8,055 nt of DNA, from contig DAOOVG010000081.1 of NCBI GenBank assembly GCA_035369865.1, positions 1 through 8,055 of the forward strand, in the 5' to 3' direction. The stretch comes from MVYY01 sp035369865 (GTDB lineage Bacteria > Bacteroidota > Bacteroidia > Bacteroidales > Paludibacteraceae). Numbering within the stretch: the stretch's first letter is position 1; each line of letters starts with the position of its first letter. Below the pieces are notes generated by a model. That model was not told where the DNA came from. It did no database searches and saw only the letters and a program-made list of their open reading frames with translations. Below are positions 1 through 6,566 of the stretch, one piece after another. The translations under genes were made by a program, and so were the position numbers.

Positions 1-62
1 CAGTTGGATAGAGCAACAGCCTTCTAAGCTGTGGGTCGTGGGTTCGAATCCCGCCGAGATCA
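1..62 (+). tRNA. tRNA-Arg (anticodon UCU), 5' end cut off by the window
   Basis: The visible part begins at the last base of the 5' D-stem strand. The 3' D-stem strand GAGC is at 11-14. The anticodon stem pairs ACAGC (16-20) with GCTGT (28-32), and its 7-base loop CTTCTAA places TCT at 23-25, so the tRNA reads arginine AGA/AGG codons. The T stem pairs 38-42 with 50-54 around the loop TTCGAAT. The 3' acceptor strand CGAGATC (55-61) is followed by discriminator A62. The next bases are CCC, so the 3' CCA is not encoded and must be added after transcription. About a dozen bases of acceptor and D stem lie outside the window. Confidence 0.95.
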
Positions 63-442
63 CCCCTCCATCAATAAAAGATTTCTTCTCCTGGAAGCCA
101 TTTGTGAGGTTTTATTGTCATTCCTACTTTTCTTATCCACCCTTTTCTACATTTGACAACAACGGCTTTAACAACAATGTATATGGCAAGTGTATTTAAC
201 AATAGTAAACTGCCAGATTAATAATCAATTATCATCTTTTTTTATAAAAACTAAATAGTAAAAAACATTTCCAAAAAGCTGAATTTTGAAAAAATGTATA
301 CTATGGTTCACTCACCCAACAATCATTTTTTTTGAACTTCCTTTTATTCAAATCAATTAAAACATATTTCTTCTAAAAATCATTTATTAGTAGATAATTA
401 CTTTCTTTTTTAAAATTTTATTATTCAAATGATAAAAATTTC

Positions 443-458
443 TATCAAATGTTTGCAA
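443..458. promoter_or_regulatory. Possible LacI-type operator overlapping the gdhA promoter
   Basis: TATCAAATGTTTGCAA matches the perfect palindrome found before susC (7413-7428) at 13 of 16 positions. The right half is intact. The left half is degraded and the central CG typical of LacI-family operators is TG. It sits relative to the TTTG and -7 elements exactly as the susC operator does (offsets +9 and +32). Part of the similarity is forced by the promoter's own TTTG and by AT-rich sequence, so this is a candidate only. Confidence 0.35.
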
Positions 459-482
459 TATGAAATAAAAAGTTTAAATTTG
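452..482 (+). promoter_or_regulatory. Probable gdhA promoter (Bacteroidetes type)
   Basis: TTTG at 452-455, a 19-base spacer, and TAAATTTG at 475-482 give a full match to the Bacteroidetes primary sigma-factor pattern (TTTG, 19-21 bp, TAnnTTTG). Transcription would begin near 489, leaving a leader of about 100 bases before the gdhA ATG. A second perfect -7 match at 512-519 lacks a -33 partner. Confidence 0.6.
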
Positions 483-590
483 CACCCGAAAAAACTACAC
501 TTTCTTATTTATATTTTTGAATTCATTTTCCTTAACAAGGATATTTATCATATTATAAATATAATTACTAATTTCTAAAAAATAAATATT

Positions 591-1925
591 ATGAATGTTG
601 AAAAATTATTATCATCACTTGAAGCTAAACATCCCGGAGAAAAAGAATATTTACAAGCAGTTCGTGAAATATTAACTAGTATTGATGAAATTTATTCCCA
701 ACATCCTGAATTTGAAAAAGTAAAAATTGTTGAACGTTTGGTAGAACCAGATCGAATTATTACTTTCAAAGTTCCCTGGATAGATGATGAGGGAAATGTG
801 CAAGTAAATATCGGTTATCGCGTGCAATTCAACAATGCCATTGGACCTTATAAAGGCGGTTTGCGGTTTCATCCTTCAGTAAATTTATCTATTATGAAAT
901 CGCTTGCTTTTGAGCAAATTTTTAAAAATGCTTTAACAACTTTACCAATGGGTGGAGCTAAAGGAGGTTCTGACTTTAATCCGAAAGGGAAATCTGAAAT
1001 GGAAATGATGCGATTCTGTCAATCTTTTATGACCGAACTTTGGCGTTATCTTGGACCTGATATTGATGTGCCAGCAGGTGATATTGGTGTTGGAGGTCGT
1101 GAAATTGGTTATTTATACGGAATGTACAAAAAGTTAACTCGTGAAAATACAGGAGTTTTAACAGGCAAAAATTTAGAATTTGGCGGTTCTTACATTCGAC
1201 CAGAAGCCACAGGTTTTGGTGCTTTGTATTTTGTTCAGCAAATGCTCAAAACCAATGGTATGGATATTCAAGGAAAAACAATTGCTGTTTCAGGTTTTGG
1301 TAATGTAGCTTGGGGTGTTATTTTAAAAGCTGCGCAAATGGGTGCCAAAGTGGTAACTGTTTCTGGACCGGATGGCTTTATTTATGATGAAAATGGAATA
1401 ACGGGTGAAAAAATTGATTATCTGCTGGAATTAAGAGCAAGTTGTAATGATATTGTATCACCTTATGCTGAGAAATTTGGCGTTCCATTTTTCCCAAATC
1501 GGAAGCCGTGGGAAGTAAAAGTGGATATTGCCATGCCTTGCGCTACACAAAATGAACTAAATAAAGACGATGCTCAAATGTTGATTAATAATCATGTTAA
1601 ATGCGTTGCAGAAGTTTCTAATATGGGGTGTACGCCAGAAGCTATTGATTTATTTTTACAACATAAATTGTTATTTGCTCCCGGAAAAGCAGTAAATGCA
1701 GGCGGAGTAAGCGTTTCAGGTTTGGAAATGACACAAAATGCTATCCACTTAAATTGGACAGCCGAAGAAGTGGATGCTCAATTACATCAAATCATGAAAA
1801 AAATTCATGAACAATGCATAAAATATGGACGCGAAAACGATGGCTACGTTAATTATTTGAAAGGAGCTAATGTGGCTGGTTTTATGAAAGTTGCAAAAGC
1901 TATGCTTGCACAAGGAATAATATAA
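591..1925 (+). CDS. gdhA: Glutamate dehydrogenase, hexameric short type (444 aa)
   Basis: This cytoplasmic enzyme interconverts 2-oxoglutarate plus ammonium and L-glutamate, the main link between ammonia and amino-acid nitrogen. The length is typical of the roughly 450-residue hexameric bacterial family. The substrate domain (about 55-190) has GPYKGG with K88, the PMGGAKGG loop with catalytic K124, K112, and PAGDIGVG with catalytic D164. These align with K89, K125, K113 and D165 of the Clostridium symbiosum enzyme as I remember it. The Rossmann domain carries GFGNVA (235-240), and S376 in GGVSVSG is the likely glutamate-binding serine. Coenzyme use is uncertain: F236, P260 and D261 are the residues seen in the NAD-type clostridial enzyme, although Bacteroides GdhA enzymes are often labelled NADP or NAD(P). 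The start is the first in-frame ATG, preceded by the A/T-rich leader usual in this phylum. It stands alone and converges with the glycosyltransferase gene. Confidence 0.97.
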   Translation: MNVEKLLSSLEAKHPGEKEYLQAVREILTSIDEIYSQHPEFEKVKIVERLVEPDRIITFKVPWIDDEGNVQVNIGYRVQFNNAIGPYKGGLRFHPSVNLSIMKSLAFEQIFKNALTTLPMGGAKGGSDFNPKGKSEMEMMRFCQSFMTELWRYLGPDIDVPAGDIGVGGREIGYLYGMYKKLTRENTGVLTGKNLEFGGSYIRPEATGFGALYFVQQMLKTNGMDIQGKTIAVSGFGNVAWGVILKAAQMGAKVVTVSGPDGFIYDENGITGEKIDYLLELRASCNDIVSPYAEKFGVPFFPNRKPWEVKVDIAMPCATQNELNKDDAQMLINNHVKCVAEVSNMGCTPEAIDLFLQHKLLFAPGKAVNAGGVSVSGLEMTQNAIHLNWTAEEVDAQLHQIMKKIHEQCIKYGRENDGYVNYLKGANVAGFMKVAKAMLAQGII

Positions 1926-1947
1926 TTTTTTTAGCTTCCAATTTATA

Positions 1948-1990
1948 ATTTCTAATCAGTGTTTTTCAAATAAAAGCACTGATTAGAAAT
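1948..1990. terminator. Strong hairpin between convergent genes, likely bidirectional terminator
   Basis: ATTTCTAATCAGTG (1948-1961) is perfectly complementary to CACTGATTAGAAAT (1977-1990). On the + strand a G-U pair and four A-U pairs extend the stem to 19 bp around a 5-base loop (1967-1971). It lies 22 bases after the gdhA stop and 57 bases beyond the glycosyltransferase stop on the other strand. There is no clear run of T after the stem in either direction, so it is not a textbook intrinsic terminator. Position and symmetry still favour a shared transcription end or RNA 3'-end stabiliser. Confidence 0.7.
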
Positions 1991-2047
1991 CAACAAAATG
2001 CTACTTTAAAAAATCGCTACTTTATACTTTCCGGAACTAAGTTTGAT

Positions 2048-3520
2048 TTATTTGTTAAGTTCCAGTTTATTTTTTTGCTGTCTTGCTTTTATTTCGATAG
2101 TTCTGATTTTATCCTTATAATGATTATAAAGATTTAGTGTTGCAGGATCTAATTCGGCATCAGAATTATCTTTCCAACGACGACAAAGATAAAGTGAACG
2201 ATAAATTCTTCCTATCTGATAATCCCGGCTGAAAACAAGTCCCAATGCATAATCTTCTCCGTAGTTAGAATTAGGAACTTTAATTTTTCTTAATAAAGGA
2301 GTATAAAAAGCTCGTGGAGCGCCAAAACCATTCACTCTTAAAGCGTTATTACGACCGTTTTCAGGAGTCCATTCCTTATGATCAATCAGCCCCGGCGGAA
2401 GAATATTCATATTAAAATCGGTTGTGGTGTAAGAACCTACCACCATACCACAATTTTGCTCATAAAAAGCTTCCACGATAGTTTGTAGAGTATTTTCATC
2501 CTGATAAATATCATCACTATCCAGTTGAACAGCAAATTTACCACATAAAGGATGATGAATTGCCAGATTCCAACAACCTCCTATCAATAAATCTTCTCTT
2601 TCAGGGATAACATGAATAATCCGTTCATCTTTCTTTGCATATTTGGCAATTATTTGACTTGTTCCATCCGTCGAATAATTATCCACAATAATAACATTAA
2701 ATTCAAAAGTGGTTTTTTGTGACAAAGCAGAGCGAATAGCATCTTCAATGGTAGTCACCCTATTCTTGACAGGAATAATTATGGAAGCCTCAACAGGAAA
2801 TTTTTCTTCGTTAAATGAAATTTTTTTAAATACAGGTTTTAGGTAAGCACCTATCTTTTTTAAATGATCAGTACATGCTTTTTCCATTTCCAACTGAATT
2901 TCACGATTTTTTGGATCTACGTAATCAAATTGTTTTTCACCACTTTTACGAATATCTAATTCTACATCAGAGTATAAATATTCATCTATGTGAATCAACT
3001 CGGTGCATTGAGAAACTTTTAACCTTAAATCATAGAAACCAGCATATTGATAATTGTCAGAAAATTCACTCACTGCTTTTCTTAAGCATTCAGTGTTGTA
3101 AAACAATACAGAACCAAAATTAAAGTCATCTCGTACGCTACCTAATTGGTAATCTATCAGTGGTAATTTAGAACGAGTTCCGTTGGTTATTTGATAATAA
3201 TCAGAATAAACCAGCCCGGCTTGAGTATCATTAGCTATTTGATAAAATCGTTCCAAGGCAAATTGACCTAATTCCAATGTTGTATTTTTAAGATAAATCA
3301 TTGTATAAAGAGCTTGCGATTTATCTGCAATTTTTTTTACTGTATCCGTACTCATCAAGGAACTTATTGGAATATTGTCACATTTTTCAACATTCGGATT
3401 GAGAGAAGATTTTGTTAAAAGATAAATATTATTTACCAATTCACTTTCTAATAAATTCTGGATAGTTTTTTTTATTCCCTCTGTCTCTTCATAAAAAATA
3501 AAACAATCTATGATTTTCAT
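2048..3520 (-). CDS. Glycosyltransferase family 2 protein with two GT-A-like regions (490 aa)
   Basis: The C-terminal half (about 243-450) is a clear GT2 catalytic domain. It opens with the strand ASIIIPVKNR, then VIIVDNYSTDGT (277-287, nucleotide-binding D280), the metal-binding DSDD (334-337), and GED (421-423), where the acidic pair is the likely catalytic base. Such enzymes transfer a sugar from a nucleotide-sugar donor to a glycan, lipid or protein; donor and acceptor cannot be read here. The first 240 residues look like a degenerate second GT-A fold (VYSDYY near 104-109, then a DDFNFGSVLF stretch at 131-140) without a convincing DXD site. No signal peptide or membrane segment is visible, so it is probably cytoplasmic or peripheral. 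It begins 26 bases after the NagB-like/PIG-L gene on the same strand with no promoter I can see between them, so the two are probably co-transcribed. That partnership is odd for sugar catabolism. Confidence 0.88.
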   Translation of the reverse strand: MKIIDCFIFYEETEGIKKTIQNLLESELVNNIYLLTKSSLNPNVEKCDNIPISSLMSTDTVKKIADKSQALYTMIYLKNTTLELGQFALERFYQIANDTQAGLVYSDYYQITNGTRSKLPLIDYQLGSVRDDFNFGSVLFYNTECLRKAVSEFSDNYQYAGFYDLRLKVSQCTELIHIDEYLYSDVELDIRKSGEKQFDYVDPKNREIQLEMEKACTDHLKKIGAYLKPVFKKISFNEEKFPVEASIIIPVKNRVTTIEDAIRSALSQKTTFEFNVIIVDNYSTDGTSQIIAKYAKKDERIIHVIPEREDLLIGGCWNLAIHHPLCGKFAVQLDSDDIYQDENTLQTIVEAFYEQNCGMVVGSYTTTDFNMNILPPGLIDHKEWTPENGRNNALRVNGFGAPRAFYTPLLRKIKVPNSNYGEDYALGLVFSRDYQIGRIYRSLYLCRRWKDNSDAELDPATLNLYNHYKDKIRTIEIKARQQKNKLELNK

Positions 3521-3546
3521 AATTATGTAAGCATTAATATTTTTTA

Positions 3547-5526
3547 TTATATAATATATCTGACAAAAGCTTCTATCGCTTCATAAGAAGCCAAGCCTAA
3601 TTTGGTATATAATTCAGCAGTTGCACGATTTCTATCTTCGGAACGCTGCCAAAAAAGCCGTTGATCATCACCTAAATAAGGGGCATTTTCCATTTGTGAC
3701 TGGTGCCGTAAGATAGCATTTCGTTTGTTTCTCAATTCTTCAGGACTTAAAGGAACAGCCATTTCTATATGATCTATTTCCCATTCTTTCCATGCACCTC
3801 TATACAACCATATCCAACAATCTTTCATCCATTCTTCTTCCTTGAGTTCGTCGATAGCTGCTAAAACAGCATCAAGGCAAATTTTATGCGTTCCATGAGG
3901 ATCGGCTAAGTCGGCAGCCGCATAAATTTGATGCGGACGAACTTCTTGTAAAAGTTGTTTAATAATATTTACATCTATTTCAGTTAAATCGTTTTTTTTG
4001 ATGGTACCTGTTTCATAAAAGGGCAAATTAAGAAAATGAATGTTCTTTAAAGGGAGCCCTAAATATCTACAGGCAGCTTTAGCTTCTCCTCTTCGAATCA
4101 ATGCTTTTAGTTCGAGAATATCCCTTGTGTCATTATCCCCTTCTTTTTTTTCATTCAATAGGAAATTACATAATTCGTTATATTTTGCTTCAAAAGCTTT
4201 ATTTTCAGCATCAAATAAATCTTTAAATCCTTTTGTAAAAGAAAGAAAACGAATCACTTCTTCATCTGTTACGGCAATGTTTCCTGAAGTTTCGTATGCC
4301 ACATGAATTTCATGATTTTGATCAATCAAGCGTTTAAAAGTGCCTCCCATTGAAATAACATCGTCGTCAGGATGGGGACTAAAAATAATGACACGTTTTG
4401 GATAAGGGAAAGCTCTTTCAGGACGATAGGTATCGTCAGCATTAGGTTTTCCACCAGGCCATCCGGTAATAGTATGCTGCAAGTCGTTAAAAATACGAAT
4501 ATTAACATTATAAGCTGAGCCATAAATGGCCAGCAATTCACTCAACCCATTGTCATTATAATCTTTATTGGTAAGTTTTAATATAGGTTTGTTAATTCTT
4601 AGACATAACCACACAATTGCCCGACGAATCAATTTACTATCCCATTCACAGGAAGTTACCAACCACGGCATACTAATTCGGGTAAGCTCACTGGCAGCAT
4701 GAAGATCAATAATAATTTTTACATTGGAATGGAGTTGCAAAAATGAAGCAGGAACCATATCAGACATAACTCCTTCTACAGCATTTTTAATCACAGTTGA
4801 TTTATGCTCACCCCAAGCTACTACTATAATTCTTTTTGCTTTCAAAATTGTACCTATCCCCATTGTAATGGCTGAAATAGGAACCAAATCGATGCTTCCA
4901 AAATAATCTGCTGCATCTTTTCTTGAAACATTATCCAACAAGATAAGGCGAGTTTGTGAATTTACTTGTGACCCCGGTTCATTAAAACCAATATTCCCTG
5001 TTTGACCAATACCTAAAAGTTGAAGGTCAATTCCTCCATAAGAAGCTATTTTCTGTTCATAGGCAGCACAAGCCTCAATAATTTCAGATTTATCCATTGT
5101 TCCATCAGGATAAAAAATATTTTCTTCAGGAATATCAATATGATCAAATAATAATTCTTTCAATTGAGCATAAGCACCTTGCAAATTACTGGACAAGGGA
5201 TAATATTCAAACAATAAAAAAACAATAACATTATGAAAGCTAAGATTTTCTTTTTTATGTAAACGAATCAATTCGGCATAAATACCCAACATAGATCTTC
5301 CACTTGTTAATCCTAAGACACAGTTTTCATTGGTTGACTGTTTTTTACGAATAAGGTCTGCAATTTCGTCAGCTACTTTTTTTGAACCAACTTGTTCATT
5401 ATCAAAAATTTCCGTTGGTATTTTTTCAAAACGCGTCACACGCGACAAGTCAAATACATCATCAGGCTGATAGTATCTTTTGGGGATACGAATCATTGAA
5501 ATTTTTGAACTTAAATTTGTTTTCAT
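3547..5526 (-). CDS. NagB-like domain fused to PIG-L/LmbE deacetylase (659 aa)
   Basis: This is a cytoplasmic two-domain protein of a type common in Bacteroidetes and usually labelled glucosamine-6-phosphate deaminase (nagB). Residues about 45-285 align along their length with E. coli NagB, including FNEP with E183 (E148 in E. coli), R193 and K242. However, D72, D141 and H143 of E. coli fall on F106, T176 and N178, and the phosphate loop reads TSGRSM. Deaminase activity is therefore doubtful. After a linker (about 290-375), residues 376-600 form a PIG-L Zn-dependent N-deacetylase with an intact site: HPDDD at 385-389 (H385 and D388 zinc ligands, D387 base) and HGTH at 544-547 (H547 zinc ligand, H544 helper). 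The substrate is probably an N-acetylated amino sugar, perhaps GlcNAc-6-P (inference). It is the first gene of an operon with the glycosyltransferase and diverges from the kinase-murQ operon. It starts at an ATG about 29 bases from the predicted transcript start. Confidence 0.9.
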   Translation of the reverse strand: MKTNLSSKISMIRIPKRYYQPDDVFDLSRVTRFEKIPTEIFDNEQVGSKKVADEIADLIRKKQSTNENCVLGLTSGRSMLGIYAELIRLHKKENLSFHNVIVFLLFEYYPLSSNLQGAYAQLKELLFDHIDIPEENIFYPDGTMDKSEIIEACAAYEQKIASYGGIDLQLLGIGQTGNIGFNEPGSQVNSQTRLILLDNVSRKDAADYFGSIDLVPISAITMGIGTILKAKRIIVVAWGEHKSTVIKNAVEGVMSDMVPASFLQLHSNVKIIIDLHAASELTRISMPWLVTSCEWDSKLIRRAIVWLCLRINKPILKLTNKDYNDNGLSELLAIYGSAYNVNIRIFNDLQHTITGWPGGKPNADDTYRPERAFPYPKRVIIFSPHPDDDVISMGGTFKRLIDQNHEIHVAYETSGNIAVTDEEVIRFLSFTKGFKDLFDAENKAFEAKYNELCNFLLNEKKEGDNDTRDILELKALIRRGEAKAACRYLGLPLKNIHFLNLPFYETGTIKKNDLTEIDVNIIKQLLQEVRPHQIYAAADLADPHGTHKICLDAVLAAIDELKEEEWMKDCWIWLYRGAWKEWEIDHIEMAVPLSPEELRNKRNAILRHQSQMENAPYLGDDQRLFWQRSEDRNRATAELYTKLGLASYEAIEAFVRYII

Positions 5527-5561
5527 GTTTTTAAAAATTACAAATTCTTTAAATTTGATTT

Positions 5562-5592
5562 CAAAAGTACAATAATTTTCTTTCTTAACAAA
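5562..5592 (-). promoter_or_regulatory. Promoter of the NagB-like/PIG-L - glycosyltransferase operon
   Basis: Read on the minus strand, TTTG (5592-5589), a 19-base spacer and TACTTTTG (5569-5562) match the Bacteroidetes promoter consensus without a mismatch. Transcription would begin near 5555, about 29 bases before the ATG at 5526. The LacI-type operator at 5600-5615 lies just upstream, centred about 17 bp from the -33 element. Confidence 0.7.
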
Positions 5593-5599
5593 TTTTTTT

Positions 5600-5615
5600 T
5601 TGCAATCGTTTGCGT
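5600..5615. promoter_or_regulatory. LacI-type operator between divergent amino-sugar promoters
   Basis: TTGCAATCGTTTGCGT matches the perfect palindrome upstream of susC at 13 of 16 positions. Its core GCAATCGTTTGC is symmetric at 10 of 12 positions around a central CG, the usual layout of LacI/PurR-family sites. It lies 7 bases upstream of the -33 element of the minus-strand operon and 26 bases upstream of the kinase -33 element, so one bound protein could control both directions. Upstream placement would suit an activator or a looping repressor better than simple blocking. The regulator is not in the window. Confidence 0.65.
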
Positions 5616-5641
5616 TAAAATGTAATTTTTATTATTTTTTC

Positions 5642-5672
5642 TTTGAAAGGTGATTTCTTTTACTTTACTTTG
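5642..5672 (+). promoter_or_regulatory. Probable promoter of the kinase-murQ operon
   Basis: TTTG at 5642-5645, a 19-base spacer and TTACTTTG at 5665-5672 fit the Bacteroidetes pattern with one mismatch (T for A at the second base of TAnnTTTG). Transcription would begin near 5679, giving a short leader of about 25 bases before the ATG at 5705. Confidence 0.55.
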
Positions 5673-5704
5673 TAGCAAAATTAATTTTTTGCAATCCACG
5701 AAAT

Positions 5705-6547
5705 ATGAAATTAATTGCTGATAGTGGTTCTACAAAAACACATTGGTGTGTTATTGAAGATAAAAAGATATTGAAAGAAATTTTCACAAAGGGGATCAAT
5801 CCTTTTTATCAATCAAAAGAAGAAATTGAAAATGAATTAAGAAATAATTTAGTTCCTTTTATTTCTGAATTTCTTATTAATGAAATACATTTTTATGGAG
5901 CAGGTTGTGCATTTGAAGAACAAAAAACACTAATTTCTCATATTTTTCAACCTTTTTATCCAAAAGCAAGCATTAAAGTTGAAAGTGATTTGTTGGCAGC
6001 AGCAAGATCACTTTTTGGTTATAAAAAAGGAATAGCTTGTATTTTGGGTACAGGTTCCAATTCGTGTTTATATGATGGAGAAAAAATCGTAATGAATGTT
6101 CCTCCTTTGGGATTCATTTTAGGAGACGAAGGCAGTGGAGCTGTTTTGGGAAAAAAACTCGTAGCCGATGTTTTGAAAAATCAACTTCCACAAGAATTAA
6201 GTACCAATTTTTTGAGTCAATATCATTTGAATATTGAAATCATCCTCGAAAATGTCTATAAAAAACCTTTTCCAAATAGATATTTAGCTCAATTTACTCC
6301 TTTTTTGAAAGAAAATATTCAGCATCCTTCTATACATAATATTGTATATACAGCATTTAATGATTTTTTTATCCGAAATATTTCTCAATACCTTTCAAAG
6401 GAAAATGTGCCAGTAGCTTTTGTAGGATCAATTGCTTTTCATTTTTCTGAAATTTTAAAAAAAGTAGCTTCGGAAAAACAAATTGTTATATCCATGATTA
6501 GACAACAACCGATGGAGGGATTAATCACTTATCATTCAGAAAATTAA
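5705..6547 (+). CDS. BadF/BcrA-type amino-sugar kinase (GlcNAc/MurNAc kinase, 280 aa)
   Basis: This is an ASKHA-fold sugar kinase of the BadF/BadG/BcrA/BcrD ATPase family, the group that includes N-acetylglucosamine kinases and the MurK-type kinases. Visible motifs are phosphate-1 DSGSTKT (6-12), D95 in ESDLLAAA as the likely catalytic base, phosphate-2 ILGTGSNS (113-120), the glycine-rich GFILGDEGSG (136-145), and the adenosine-site GSIAF (241-245). The length of 280 residues is normal and nothing looks truncated. It has no signal peptide or membrane segment, so it acts in the cytoplasm. Its stop is 19 bases before murQ, which implies an operon. In that context the likely reaction is ATP-dependent 6-phosphorylation of MurNAc, with GlcNAc as an alternative or second substrate; this follows from the neighbour, not from specificity residues. 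A murK-like role is reasonable, but I leave the symbol open. Confidence 0.88.
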   Translation: MKLIADSGSTKTHWCVIEDKKILKEIFTKGINPFYQSKEEIENELRNNLVPFISEFLINEIHFYGAGCAFEEQKTLISHIFQPFYPKASIKVESDLLAAARSLFGYKKGIACILGTGSNSCLYDGEKIVMNVPPLGFILGDEGSGAVLGKKLVADVLKNQLPQELSTNFLSQYHLNIEIILENVYKKPFPNRYLAQFTPFLKENIQHPSIHNIVYTAFNDFFIRNISQYLSKENVPVAFVGSIAFHFSEILKKVASEKQIVISMIRQQPMEGLITYHSEN

Positions 6548-6566
6548 TTTTTAATAAAATTTACAT

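Larger units (their letters stand above)
63..590. other. Non-coding AT-rich intergenic region between tRNA-Arg and gdhA
   Basis: I see no convincing open reading frame, RNA gene or mobile-element trace in these 528 bases. The only parts I can interpret are the gdhA promoter at 452-482 and the operator-like palindrome overlapping it at 443-458. Right after the tRNA, an 8-bp inverted repeat (72-79 with 110-117) encloses a 30-base loop; it is too weak to call a terminator. The rest is poly-A/T rich. Confidence 0.7.

Noticed and set aside
72..117. Inverted repeat CAATAAAA/TTTTATTG after the tRNA
   Set aside because: Only 8 A/T-rich pairs around a 30-base loop. It is too weak to support a terminator or structured RNA.
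148..155. TACATTTG, a perfect -7 box match
   Set aside because: No TTTG lies 19-21 bases upstream and no gene starts within 400 bases; chance matches are expected in AT-rich DNA.
512..519. TATTTTTG as an alternative gdhA -7 box
   Set aside because: It lacks a -33 partner at the right spacing, whereas 452-482 has both elements.
672..872. Minus-strand open frame inside gdhA
   Set aside because: It lies fully within the strongly supported gdhA gene, has no recognisable domain, and is a shadow. The same applies to small open frames at 2875-3123, 4040-4306, 4326-4541, 4724-4906, 6544-6777 and 7739-8035.
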